From contig CAKRLC010000037.1 of NCBI GenBank assembly GCA_934358955.1, forward strand, positions 1-22,960: a DNA stretch of 22,960 bases, given 5' to 3'. The translations under genes and the position numbers were made by a program. A model generated the notes under the pieces. That model had not been told where the DNA came from. It saw nothing but the letters and a program-made list of their open reading frames with translations, and made no database searches. Position 1 is the stretch's first letter; each line of letters starts with the position of its first letter. The stretch is from an uncultured Roseburia sp. GTDB taxonomy: Bacteria > Bacillota > Clostridia > Lachnospirales > Lachnospiraceae. Of the stretch, positions 15,766 to 22,960 are shown piece after piece.

Positions 15766-16617
15766 TTACTTTAAAATATGGGAGGCATCAATTTCTGATT
15801 CAAATACGGTATGGGACGGTCCCGTCATGAAAAGATGGTTCGTCTTCTCATCCCATTCGATCAAAAGCGGACCGCCAATCTGTTCTACGGTTACCTTGCG
15901 GTCACATTTTCCGGCAAGGATCGCTGTTACAACAGCTGTCGCACATCCGGTTCCACAACCGATCGTCTCTCCTGTTCCTCTCTCCCACTCACGCATCTTC
16001 AAATAATCTCTGCTGATAAATTCCACAAAAGTTACATTTGTCTTATTTGGGAAGATTGTTGTCATATGCTCGATCTCTTTTCCGTATTTTTCCACATCAA
16101 GATCTGCAACAGAATCTACAAACATGGCACAGTGCGGATTTCCCCAGGAAACTGCCGTAATATGAAATGTACGATCGATCACATCTACCGGCTGATCAAT
16201 AAATGTATCCATCTCACAATTGACAGGGATCACCTTCGTAGAAAGTCTTGGTTCTCCGATATCTGCACGGATATTAGACACATAACCATCTGTAACTGTC
16301 AGATCCAGGTGCTGCATGCCACCTAATGTTTCAATGACAAGCTCTGTCTTATCTGTCAGTCTGTGGTCGTATACATATTTTCCGACGCTTCGTAATGCAT
16401 TTCCACACATTTCTCCTTCCGTGCCATCCGGATTAAACATACGCATACGGAAGTCGCCCTTATCCGATGGACAGATCAATACCATTCCATCTGAACCGAT
16501 CGCAAAATGACGGTTACTCACAAATCTTGCGAGCTCCGGAAGATTGGTAAGTTCCTGATGGATCGCATCAATATATACATAATCATTTCCAAATGCCTGC
16601 ATTTTTGTAAATTTCAT
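15766..16617 (-). CDS. dapF: Diaminopimelate epimerase
   Basis: Cofactor-independent racemase converting LL- to meso-diaminopimelate for lysine and peptidoglycan synthesis, 283 aa. The two catalytic cysteines are visible: C71 in EMCGNALR and C221 in the GTGETIGCGTGCA motif. The N-terminus MKFTKMQAFGNDYVYID is typical. AAGGA lies about ten bases before the ATG. It starts 19 bases after the Cys/Met enzyme stop, so these two genes are probably co-transcribed and end at the terminator 15700-15751. The product, meso-DAP, is the substrate of MurE encoded just downstream. Confidence 0.96.
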   Translation of the reverse strand: MKFTKMQAFGNDYVYIDAIHQELTNLPELARFVSNRHFAIGSDGMVLICPSDKGDFRMRMFNPDGTEGEMCGNALRSVGKYVYDHRLTDKTELVIETLGGMQHLDLTVTDGYVSNIRADIGEPRLSTKVIPVNCEMDTFIDQPVDVIDRTFHITAVSWGNPHCAMFVDSVADLDVEKYGKEIEHMTTIFPNKTNVTFVEFISRDYLKMREWERGTGETIGCGTGCATAVVTAILAGKCDRKVTVEQIGGPLLIEWDEKTNHLFMTGPSHTVFESEIDASHILK

Positions 16618-16636
16618 CTTCTCATTTTCCTTTCTG

Positions 16637-17821
16637 TTAGCAGTTCATTGCACGGTCAAGATCTGCGATGATATCTTCTACATTTTCAATACCAACAGAC
16701 ATACGCAGGAAGCAGTCTGTGATTCCTAATTTTTCTTTGATATCTAATGGTGTATCTTCATGTGTCTGTGTTGTCGGATATGTAATCAATGTCTCTGTTC
16801 CTCCAAGACTCTCTGCAAACATGATCATATCTACATTCTTTAAAATCTTCTGGACAGTCTCAAAAGAATCCACAGTAAAGGAAATCATTCCTCCGAATCC
16901 TCTCGTCTGTTTTATTGTAGTTGCGTAGTCCTTGTGATCTTCGAATCCAACGTAGTAAACCTTCTTTACCTTTGGCTGGGTTCTGAGCCATTCTGCAACC
17001 TTCTTCGCGTTCTCATTATGTCTGTCCATACGTACCGGAAGTGTCTTAATTCCGCGGAGCAATAACCAGCTGTCCATCGGAGCTAACTGGCTTCCGTGGG
17101 ATTTCATATGTGTATGGATCTTCTCTGCTATCTCTTCGTTGTCTTTTATAACAACAATACCGGAAAGTGTATCATTGTGTCCGCCAAGATATTTGGTGGA
17201 GCTGTGTGTCACGATATCTGCTCCCAGCTTTAACGGATTCTGGAAATAAGGTGTCAGGAATGTATTATCAACTACCATCAGTGCTCCCACACTATGGGCA
17301 AGCTCTGAAATAGCCTGGATATCAGCAACTTTCATCATCGGATTGGTAGGTGTCTCAACAAAGATCATCTTTGTGTTTGGCTGGATTGCTGCCTTCACAG
17401 CCTCTAAATCATCCATTTCCACATAAGTATGTTCAATTCCGTATTTTCCAAAGACATCTCCAATAATACGGAATGTTCCTCCATAAATATCATCAGAAAG
17501 AACAACATGTTCTCCCGGATTCAACAGAGAAAATGCTGCCATATTTGCTGCCTGTCCACTGGAAAATGCAAATGCCTTGATTCCACCTTCCAAAATAGCC
17601 ATCGTGCGCTCTAATTCCTGTCGTGTCGGGTTTTCGAGACGGCTGTATGCAAATCCTGTTGACTCTCCAAGTGCAGGGTGGCGATAAGTAACTGCCTGGA
17701 AAATCGGCATGCTGATTGCTCCTGTTAATGGTTCTGTTCCAAGAGCCCCATGTACAGCCTTTGATTCAAAATGTAAATCCTCTTTTGTGCTAAAGTCATT
17801 GTAATTGCTGAAATTTTTCAT
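16637..17821 (-). CDS. PLP-dependent Cys/Met metabolism enzyme (cystathionine gamma-synthase or beta-lyase family)
   Basis: Cytoplasmic transsulfuration-family enzyme, 394 aa. Seen in the sequence: AYSRLENPT (58-66, with cofactor-phosphate-binding Tyr and Arg), SSGQAANMA (87-95), DDIYGGT (110-116), VVDNTFLTPYF (183-193, Asp contacting the PLP ring) and the Schiff-base lysine K210 in HSSTKYLGGH. These define the family, but the reaction (MetB, MetC, gamma-lyase or O-acetylhomoserine-type) is not settled by sequence reading. ATG at 17821 has AGGTGG eight bases upstream; an in-frame GTG at 17833 overlaps that site and is rejected. It is transcribed divergently from the AraC-type regulator and precedes dapF. 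Both genes belong to the wider aspartate-family amino-acid network. Confidence 0.92.
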   Translation of the reverse strand: MKNFSNYNDFSTKEDLHFESKAVHGALGTEPLTGAISMPIFQAVTYRHPALGESTGFAYSRLENPTRQELERTMAILEGGIKAFAFSSGQAANMAAFSLLNPGEHVVLSDDIYGGTFRIIGDVFGKYGIEHTYVEMDDLEAVKAAIQPNTKMIFVETPTNPMMKVADIQAISELAHSVGALMVVDNTFLTPYFQNPLKLGADIVTHSSTKYLGGHNDTLSGIVVIKDNEEIAEKIHTHMKSHGSQLAPMDSWLLLRGIKTLPVRMDRHNENAKKVAEWLRTQPKVKKVYYVGFEDHKDYATTIKQTRGFGGMISFTVDSFETVQKILKNVDMIMFAESLGGTETLITYPTTQTHEDTPLDIKEKLGITDCFLRMSVGIENVEDIIADLDRAMNC

Positions 17822-17947
17822 TGCTGTGTCCACCTTTCCTGTCTGTTTTTTATTTTGTCTGCCACAGAATATCTATTGCTGTTTTCCGGCATTTTTTGAT
17901 TCTATTTCTTCCTTTGTGCGCAATATTTCCCACACTCAGTTATTTTC

Positions 17948-17976
17948 ATTATACAAAACACTATTTATAAGATATA
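17948..17976 (-). promoter_or_regulatory. Candidate promoter of the Cys/Met enzyme-dapF unit
   Basis: A perfect TATAAT on the minus strand (plus 17953-17948), with a weak -35 (TATATC, plus 17976-17971) at 17 bases. The long leader of about 120 bases shows no clear riboswitch fold. The weak -35 would fit an activator-dependent promoter; the divergent AraC-type regulator is a candidate. Confidence 0.4.
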
Positions 17977-17996
17977 CAAGTTATGTGCTTACTATA

Positions 17997-18025
17997 TTGC
18001 AAATTGTGCTTTCCTATATTATACT
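17997..18025 (+). promoter_or_regulatory. Promoter of the AraC-type regulator
   Basis: TTGCAA (17997-18002), a 17-base spacer, and TATACT (18020-18025) on the plus strand, about 75 bases before the ATG. It is back to back with the candidate promoter of the divergent enzyme gene. Confidence 0.6.
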
Positions 18026-18099
18026 TTTTTCATGATGTATGATTGCTGTAAAAGATAAAACATCCATGACAAGTTCTCTGAATGCGAAAGGAGCTCCTT

Positions 18100-18954
18100 A
18101 TGCCAGAATATAAAAAGATTGGTTACCTTACTTCTGATTTTAAAATGTTTCATTTAAGGGATGAACAGCCCGGTACTTTTCACTACCATTACCATGATTT
18201 TCATAAAATCCTGATCCTGTTGGAAGGGGATGTCAGTTACTGCATTGAAGGACGCACTTACGATCTGCAGAAAAATGACATCGTAGTCATTCATTCCGGT
18301 GAAGTACATAAACCGGTCATTCAATCCGGTCATGCCTATGAACGCATTATTATTTATATTTCTCCGGATTTTCTAAATCAATACTGTGAAAGCGAAAATG
18401 ACCTGTCCGTCTGTTTCCAAAAGGCGCTGAAAGAGCATTCCCATGTTCTGCGTATCCACTCTTTTACAAATAGCCGGCTCGGTTCTGTTGCAAAAAGTCT
18501 CGATCAGTCCCTGCATGACACGGATTATGCTTCCGGGCTTCATCACAAAATCCTTTTCCTGGAGTTTCTGATCCAGTTAAACCGTGCAGCGCTGCATAAT
18601 AAGATCGAATTTATTGAAACATCCGCTTCCAGTGATAAGATTCTAGCCATTTTAAGTTACTTAAACGGACATCTGACGGAGTCCATCACCATTGACGATC
18701 TCTCTTCCAGATTCTACCTGAGCCGCTATTACCTGATGCATACGTTCAGGGAACAGACCGGTTATAGCATTGGAAGCTATCTGTCTACCAAACGGCTTCT
18801 CCTTGCCCGCGAAATGATCCTTTCCGGCAGACCGATCACAGATATCTGCTATGAATGTGGATTTAAAAACTACTCGACCTTCTCCCGCGCCTATAAAAAA
18901 TGCTTTGGCGAATCCCCAAGAGAGTTTCGTCAAAGCATTTCTAAAACCTCATAG
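18100..18954 (+). CDS. AraC-family transcriptional regulator with cupin sensor domain
   Basis: DNA-binding regulator, 284 aa, the only plus-strand gene here. The N-terminal cupin-like domain (about 15-95) has a His-rich strand (HYHYHDFHK, 28-36), LEGDVSYCIEG and HSGEVHKP. The C-terminal AraC domain (about 185-284) has two helix-turn-helix units and the conserved tail ITDICYECGFKNYSTFSRAYKKCFGESP split over the second unit. ATG at 18100 is preceded by AAAGGAG at six bases. That site lies inside the perfect palindrome AAGGAGCTCCTT (18088-18099). An upstream ATG at 18082 has no site. It is divergent from the Cys/Met enzyme, a likely target by position only. Its 3' end overlaps the pyrophosphatase terminator on the other strand. 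The ligand is unknown. Confidence 0.93.
   Translation: MPEYKKIGYLTSDFKMFHLRDEQPGTFHYHYHDFHKILILLEGDVSYCIEGRTYDLQKNDIVVIHSGEVHKPVIQSGHAYERIIIYISPDFLNQYCESENDLSVCFQKALKEHSHVLRIHSFTNSRLGSVAKSLDQSLHDTDYASGLHHKILFLEFLIQLNRAALHNKIEFIETSASSDKILAILSYLNGHLTESITIDDLSSRFYLSRYYLMHTFREQTGYSIGSYLSTKRLLLAREMILSGRPITDICYECGFKNYSTFSRAYKKCFGESPREFRQSISKTS
18895..18940 (-). terminator. Pyrophosphatase terminator embedded in the araC 3' coding end
   Basis: AAATGCTTTGGCGAA (18898-18912) pairs with TTCGTCAAAGCATTT (18926-18940), 14 of 15 positions Watson-Crick. On the minus strand the stem ends in six T (18900-18895). It begins 31 bases past the pyrophosphatase stop. On the plus strand there is no T-run, so it acts leftward only. 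Confidence 0.8.
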
Positions 18955-18970
18955 TATCAACTACAGCTAT

Positions 18971-20626
18971 TTATGATTTTTCAGCCATTGCATTCATCAG
19001 TGTCGGAATCATTTGCTTCTTTCTGGAAATGATTCCTTCCAGCAGAATGCCTTTTTCATTCGCTTCTACTTCAAATGCCTCTGCAAGTATCTTACCTGCA
19101 TCTTTTCCTTCTGAGATCACAACGGAATTCTCATCTAAAATATCGGTCAGCATGACATAAACCATATCGATCCGTTTTTCACCCAGCACGCTCTTTAAGA
19201 ATGGCCGTAACTTCTCTGCCACCTTATCCAGCTGCTCACGGCTCATTGCACTGATCTGTGAAACACCAAAATCCATTCCATCTGTATGGAAGATCTTAAA
19301 GTCAGAATAGAAAATTTCTTCTACTGTCTTATTTTTAAAATCACTGCCTGCTTTAAACATATTCTTTGCGTGTGTCTCAACATCCACATCTGCAATTTTG
19401 GCAAGTGCTTCTGCTGCAAGAATATCTAACTGTGTGCAGGTTGGTGAGCGGAACATTAATGTATCTGAAAGGATCGCAGATAATAACAGTCCCGCGATCT
19501 GCGGCGGTATCTCGATATCTTTCTCCTGGAACATCTGGTAAATGATCGTGGAAGTACATCCTAATGGCTGGTTTCTAAAATAAACCGGAGACATCGTCTC
19601 TAAGCTTCCAATTCTATGATGATCAATGATCTCTAAAATCTCAGCTTCCTGAATATTGTCAACCGCCTGTGATTTTTCATTATGGTCGACAAGGATCACC
19701 TGTTTTTTCTGCATGCTCATTAAATTACGTCTGGAAACCATTCCAATATAGTTACCGCTTACGTCTACGATTGGGAAATCACGGTGACGGATCTTGGACA
19801 TTGTCTCTTTTACGTCGTCCACATAATCATCGATCTGGAATGTGATCAGGTTTTCTTTTGTCATAAACTCCTTGATCGGCATACTCTGATTGATCAGACG
19901 CGCAACCGAAAATGTATCATATGGTGTTGTAATAACAACACAATCCTTCTTGTTAGCCATTTCGAGCACTTCATCATCAACATCAAATCCACAGCCTATA
20001 ATAATACAGCTTGCATTTGCCTCAATGGCACGGATCTGTGCTGATTTTCTGGATCCTAAAATAACGCAGTCATCTGATTCAATAAATTCTGTCATAAATT
20101 CCAGGTCAGCCGCTCCGATCAAGACCTTTCCACGCACAAAATATGCATGTTCGTTTCCTGCGATCACTTTTCCGTCTAATGTCTCTGCAATATTCTTATA
20201 TAAAGTTCTTGCCTTAGATAATACCCTGCTGTCGTATACGTCCATATAGGATGTTGCAATATCCTTGGTAACAATGATTCCTTCCAGTTTGCCGAGACGG
20301 TTTGTAACTGGTAATGTTACAACATCCAGCTTCTTCATTGTCTCCCATGCTTTTTTTAACGAAATCTGGGAGCTTACCCCTTCTGTTTTCCGGATGGAAA
20401 TATCCTTTAGCTGTGCGCCGACATCTGTGATCAGCTTCGGTGCTTCCACATGGAAATAATCCAATACATATTTTGTTTCTTCACTGATCGCGCCTGCCCG
20501 CTTTGGAACATGCTCTTTTTCTCCAAGCTGATTTTTAAAATATGCGTAAGAGATCGCCGCACAGATAGAATCCGTATCTGGATTCTTATGTCCAACGACC
20601 CATACCTTTTTCGGTTCAATATTCAT
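18971..20626 (-). CDS. ppaC: CBS-domain manganese-dependent inorganic pyrophosphatase (family II, DHH/DHHA2)
   Basis: Hydrolyses pyrophosphate in the cytoplasm. With 551 aa it is longer than plain family II enzymes (about 310 aa) because a regulatory insert splits the DHH domain. N-terminal metal-site residues are H13, D17 and D19 in GHKNPDTDS. The insert comprises CBS 1 (about 72-130), a DRTGG-like domain (about 140-245) and CBS 2 (about 250-305). The catalytic fold resumes with LVDHNE (312-317) and DHHRIG (335-340). The DHHA2 domain begins near 425. CBS-type enzymes of this class are known to be controlled by adenine nucleotides. The leader contains TGTATC/GATACA inverted repeats (20668-20688) of unknown meaning. 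The gene is convergent with the AraC gene, with a 16-bp gap. Confidence 0.95.
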   Translation of the reverse strand: MNIEPKKVWVVGHKNPDTDSICAAISYAYFKNQLGEKEHVPKRAGAISEETKYVLDYFHVEAPKLITDVGAQLKDISIRKTEGVSSQISLKKAWETMKKLDVVTLPVTNRLGKLEGIIVTKDIATSYMDVYDSRVLSKARTLYKNIAETLDGKVIAGNEHAYFVRGKVLIGAADLEFMTEFIESDDCVILGSRKSAQIRAIEANASCIIIGCGFDVDDEVLEMANKKDCVVITTPYDTFSVARLINQSMPIKEFMTKENLITFQIDDYVDDVKETMSKIRHRDFPIVDVSGNYIGMVSRRNLMSMQKKQVILVDHNEKSQAVDNIQEAEILEIIDHHRIGSLETMSPVYFRNQPLGCTSTIIYQMFQEKDIEIPPQIAGLLLSAILSDTLMFRSPTCTQLDILAAEALAKIADVDVETHAKNMFKAGSDFKNKTVEEIFYSDFKIFHTDGMDFGVSQISAMSREQLDKVAEKLRPFLKSVLGEKRIDMVYVMLTDILDENSVVISEGKDAGKILAEAFEVEANEKGILLEGIISRKKQMIPTLMNAMAEKS

Positions 20627-20717
20627 GGTATATTATCCTGCCTTTTATTTATTTTCCCCAAGCTATATGTATCGCCTCTTCTGATACAACGAATTTCCAA
20701 TCGGTCTGCAAAACCAT

Positions 20718-21512
20718 TTAGAAATGAACTACTCCTAACAAGTAAAGTACAAGCCCTACTAATAATACAAAGTTCAGTATAGAGAACCAGGTCAATACTT
20801 TTGCAAAGCCTTTTACCTGTGCAACGTCTTTTTCCATATCATCCATCTTCTCTATTCTGGAATCAAAATCATTAAACAGATCCTGAATGTTCCGATAACA
20901 CTTCACATTCTCTGAATGAACTTTTTCTGACAGATCTGTCTTCATTGACTCAAGCTGCCCGGTCGTGTTCTCTAAAAGTGCTTTTACTTCTGCGACCTGA
21001 TCTTCGGTCAACTTTTTATTCAGACTTACCTGTTCCTCATTCAGTCTGCGGTTTGCTTCAAGCTGTTCTTCGCTGGACTTCTTTACTTCCGCAACCTGCT
21101 CCGAAATAGCACTTTCAATCTCTGTCATCTTTGCACTGAACCTGTCTGTCAGTTCATCCACTTTCTTACCAAAGTGAAGGACCAGCTCATCAGCTTCCGC
21201 CTGCCGTTCTGTCAAAATCTGTTCTAATTCCTGCGCTTTGTCCTCTCTCTCATCGACAATTACCTGCAATTCCTGCGCTTTGCTCTCCTTTAATGCGATC
21301 AGGCTCTGCAGCTGTTTTGCTTTTTCACGAAACTCATCGATCTGGCTTAACAAGAAATCCTCTTTTTCCATTTTCCCTTGTTTCCTTTCCCTATTATATT
21401 CCGGGCTTTTTCTATACTTTTTCTTTTCCCCGAAAGACTCCCTTTTATCTTTCTGTATTTTCTTCCCTCTTACCGGGAACTTTTGCGCCAGTATCTGAAA
21501 TATTCCTGCCAT
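20718..21512 (-). CDS. Tail-anchored coiled-coil protein of unknown function
   Basis: I do not recognise this 264-aa protein. Residues 1-48 are strongly basic. Residues about 52-235 are almost continuous coiled coil rich in Glu, Lys and Gln. Within it, four 14-residue units run from 64 to 119 (the first three start KAKQL, KAQEL, KAQEL and the fourth EADEL), two heptads each. A single membrane helix (about 239-261, FSILNFVLLVGLVLYLLG) ends four residues from the C-terminus, so it should be tail-anchored with the coil in the cytoplasm. No catalytic motif is present. The start has GGGAGG eight bases upstream, stronger than the internal ATG at 21371, so the basic N-terminus is probably real. It has its own promoter. 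A structural or scaffold role, DivIVA- or EzrA-like in shape only, is a guess. Confidence 0.75.
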   Translation of the reverse strand: MAGIFQILAQKFPVRGKKIQKDKRESFGEKKKYRKSPEYNRERKQGKMEKEDFLLSQIDEFREKAKQLQSLIALKESKAQELQVIVDEREDKAQELEQILTERQAEADELVLHFGKKVDELTDRFSAKMTEIESAISEQVAEVKKSSEEQLEANRRLNEEQVSLNKKLTEDQVAEVKALLENTTGQLESMKTDLSEKVHSENVKCYRNIQDLFNDFDSRIEKMDDMEKDVAQVKGFAKVLTWFSILNFVLLVGLVLYLLGVVHF

Positions 21513-21559
21513 CTACGCTTCCTCCCTGGTCAGATGTCCGTTATTACAAATACGATTTT

Positions 21560-21588
21560 ATTGTATCATTCTGTCATTTTCTTGTAAA
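21560..21588 (-). promoter_or_regulatory. Promoter of the coiled-coil protein gene
   Basis: Minus strand TTTACA (plus 21588-21583), a 17-base spacer and TACAAT (plus 21565-21560), about 48 bases before the ATG. It lies just downstream of the PTS gene terminator, so this gene is its own unit. Confidence 0.65.
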
Positions 21589-21617
21589 GCATAAAAGGCT
21601 GTTGTTCTCCCAGCAGT

Positions 21618-21651
21618 AAAAGAAGCGGCTCCGAACGGAACCGCTTCTTTT
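21618..21651 (-). terminator. Terminator of the PTS permease gene
   Basis: AAAAGAAGCGG (21618-21628) pairs with CCGCTTCTTTT (21641-21651), and TCC/GGA continue the stem after one mismatch around a GAAC loop. T-runs follow on both strands, so it could work in both directions. It is 31 bases past the PTS gene stop. Confidence 0.88.
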
Positions 21652-21682
21652 TGAAAGGGATTATATATTTATATACATATTC

Positions 21683-22960
21683 TTATTTACATAATTTTTT
21701 GAACTCATCAGCTACGAACTGAACTTTTGTTCCAACGATAACCTGAACAGCCTGTTTGCTTGGTCTTACAATACCAGCGATTCCTGCAGATTTGATTTTC
21801 TTCTCATCTACTAAAGAGCTGTCTTTTACTTCAAGACGAAGTCTTGTGATGCAGTTATCAATGCTTGTTACGTTCTCAGCTCCGCCAAGACCTTCAAGAA
21901 TGATTGCTGCAACTGTTGTGTAATCGTTGTTTCCAAGTTCTACTTTTTTCTCAGCTTCAAGATCATCATCTTCTCTACCAGGAGTCTTTAAGTCAAACTT
22001 TGTGATAGCGAAATAGAATACAAAGTAGAATACAAGGAATGCTGCGATTCCAAGAGGAATGATTAACCATGTCTTAGCAGCTGCTGGAAGTGGAGCAGAG
22101 AAGATAAGGTCTGTTGCTCCTGCGGAGAAGCAGAAACCAGCTCTGAATCCAAGTAATACTGTAACAACTGTAAAGATACCATATAATAATGCATATACAA
22201 CATAAAGACCTGGTGCAAGGAACATGAAACCGAACTCGAATGGCTCAGTTACACCACAAACGAATGCACAGATTGCTGCAGAAGCAACAAGTCCGATTGC
22301 AACTTTCTTCTTATCACTCTTAGCTGTTTTAACCATAGCAAGAGCAGCACCTGGGATACCGAACATCATACATGGGAAGAATCCGGACATGTACATACCT
22401 AAGCTCCAGGAAACATCAGCAGATGTCTCACCAGCCCAGAAGTGGCTAAGGTCACCAAGACCAATTGTATCAAACCAGAATACGTTGTTTAATGCGTGAT
22501 GTAATCCTGTTGGGATTAATAATCTGTTTAAGAATGCATAAATACCAGCACCAACTGCACCAAGACCTGCAATTGCCTGACCTACAGCTACTAATGCGCC
22601 GAATACTACTGGCCAGATAAATAATAAGATTGCAGAAACAACGATAGAAACAACACCAGCTACGATAGCTACGCAACGTTTTCCACTGAAGAATGCTAAC
22701 CAGTCAGGTAATTTTGTACCTTTGAATTTGTTGTAGCAAGATGCACCGATAATACCTGCAAGGATACCAATGAATGGGTTTGCGATCTTACCGAATGCAA
22801 GAGATTTTGTTGCATTGTCAGCGATTGCTGGCATTAATGTTGTAACAACACCAACAGAAAGAAGGTTTGTCATCATTAACCAAGATGCTAAAGCTGCAAG
22901 AGCTGCTGTACCATCATTGTCTTCAGCCATACCAACACCAACACCGATAACAAAAAGAAT
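21683..22960 (-). CDS. nagE: PTS N-acetylglucosamine-type EIICB permease, 5' end outside window
   Basis: Sugar-phosphotransferase permease that takes up and phosphorylates its sugar, most likely GlcNAc. The 425 codons visible lack the start: the frame stays open to the window edge, and the residues before the first Met fit the EIIC helix preceding the ADDN-like loop, so that Met is internal. EIIC hallmarks are INRLLIPTGLHHALN-like and GFFPCMMFG-like segments and GVTEPFEF. The linker LKTPGRED matches E. coli NagE. The EIIB domain follows with its phosphorylated cysteine in DNCITRLRLEV and ends at IVGTKVQFVADEFKKLCK. There is no EIIA domain, so another protein must supply it. Codon use is strikingly uniform (T/A-ending, GCT/GCA, GGT) compared with neighbours, which suggests high expression. 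GlcNAc rather than glucose specificity is inferred from family resemblance. Confidence 0.92.
   Translation of the reverse strand: MLFVIGVGVGMAEDNDGTAALAALASWLMMTNLLSVGVVTTLMPAIADNATKSLAFGKIANPFIGILAGIIGASCYNKFKGTKLPDWLAFFSGKRCVAIVAGVVSIVVSAILLFIWPVVFGALVAVGQAIAGLGAVGAGIYAFLNRLLIPTGLHHALNNVFWFDTIGLGDLSHFWAGETSADVSWSLGMYMSGFFPCMMFGIPGAALAMVKTAKSDKKKVAIGLVASAAICAFVCGVTEPFEFGFMFLAPGLYVVYALLYGIFTVVTVLLGFRAGFCFSAGATDLIFSAPLPAAAKTWLIIPLGIAAFLVFYFVFYFAITKFDLKTPGREDDDLEAEKKVELGNNDYTTVAAIILEGLGGAENVTSIDNCITRLRLEVKDSSLVDEKKIKSAGIAGIVRPSKQAVQVIVGTKVQFVADEFKKLCK

Noticed and set aside
17840..17930. Leader of the Cys/Met enzyme gene as an S-box or T-box riboswitch
   Set aside because: I found no specifier-like or SAM-I-like stems and no terminator before the start codon.

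Overview
The window looks like core chromosome of a gut-type low-to-mid-GC Firmicute, most likely a Lachnospiraceae member (Blautia/Dorea/Ruminococcus gnavus-like). This rests on the style of LepA, HemW and MurE, AGGAGG-type ribosome binding sites, TTGACA/TATAAT promoters, a CBS-DRTGG-type Mn-dependent pyrophosphatase and a GlcNAc-family PTS permease. Species was not determined. Every gene except one AraC-type regulator lies on the minus strand, so the region is read from right to left. No tRNA, rRNA, CRISPR array, transposase or phage gene was seen.

Layout from right to left along the minus-strand transcripts. 22960-21683 is the 3' part of a PTS GlcNAc-type EIICB gene, cut by the window edge, with its terminator. 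21512-20718 is an orphan tail-anchored coiled-coil protein with its own promoter. 20626-18971 is a CBS-regulated Mn-dependent inorganic pyrophosphatase, whose terminator is embedded in the 3' coding end of the convergent plus-strand araC gene (18100-18954). 17821-15766 is a PLP-dependent Cys/Met-metabolism enzyme followed by dapF, closed by a terminator. 15415-13931 is murE. 13806-8758 is a complete oligopeptide-type ABC importer: lipoprotein, two permeases and a fused double ATPase. 8444-4282 is lepA-hemW-nudC. 4150-424 is a MacA/MacB-like tripartite efflux operon: adaptor, ATPase and FtsX-type permease.

Functional themes are cell-wall precursor supply (DapF makes meso-DAP and MurE attaches it), transport (peptide uptake, MacAB-like export, GlcNAc PTS), and housekeeping (LepA, HemW, NudC, pyrophosphatase).

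The most unusual content is non-coding. All three intergenic gaps longer than 300 bp (1-423, 8445-8757, 15416-15765) hold a copy of the same nested inverted-repeat element. Two copies are full length (about 225-229 bp, at 107-331 and in opposite orientation at 15458-15686). One is an internally deleted 130-bp copy (8597-8726). In the full copies the outer arms enclose two TTGCACAA...TTGTGCAA hairpins, which also pair with each other as inverted repeats. These flank a central domain with two interlocking stems. Two base pairs of the central stems change in a compensatory way between the copies, so the pairing itself appears to be conserved. I know of no named family matching it. A short arm-like motif, AAGGTCTG, also recurs in the dapF terminator and in a hairpin between lepA and hemW.
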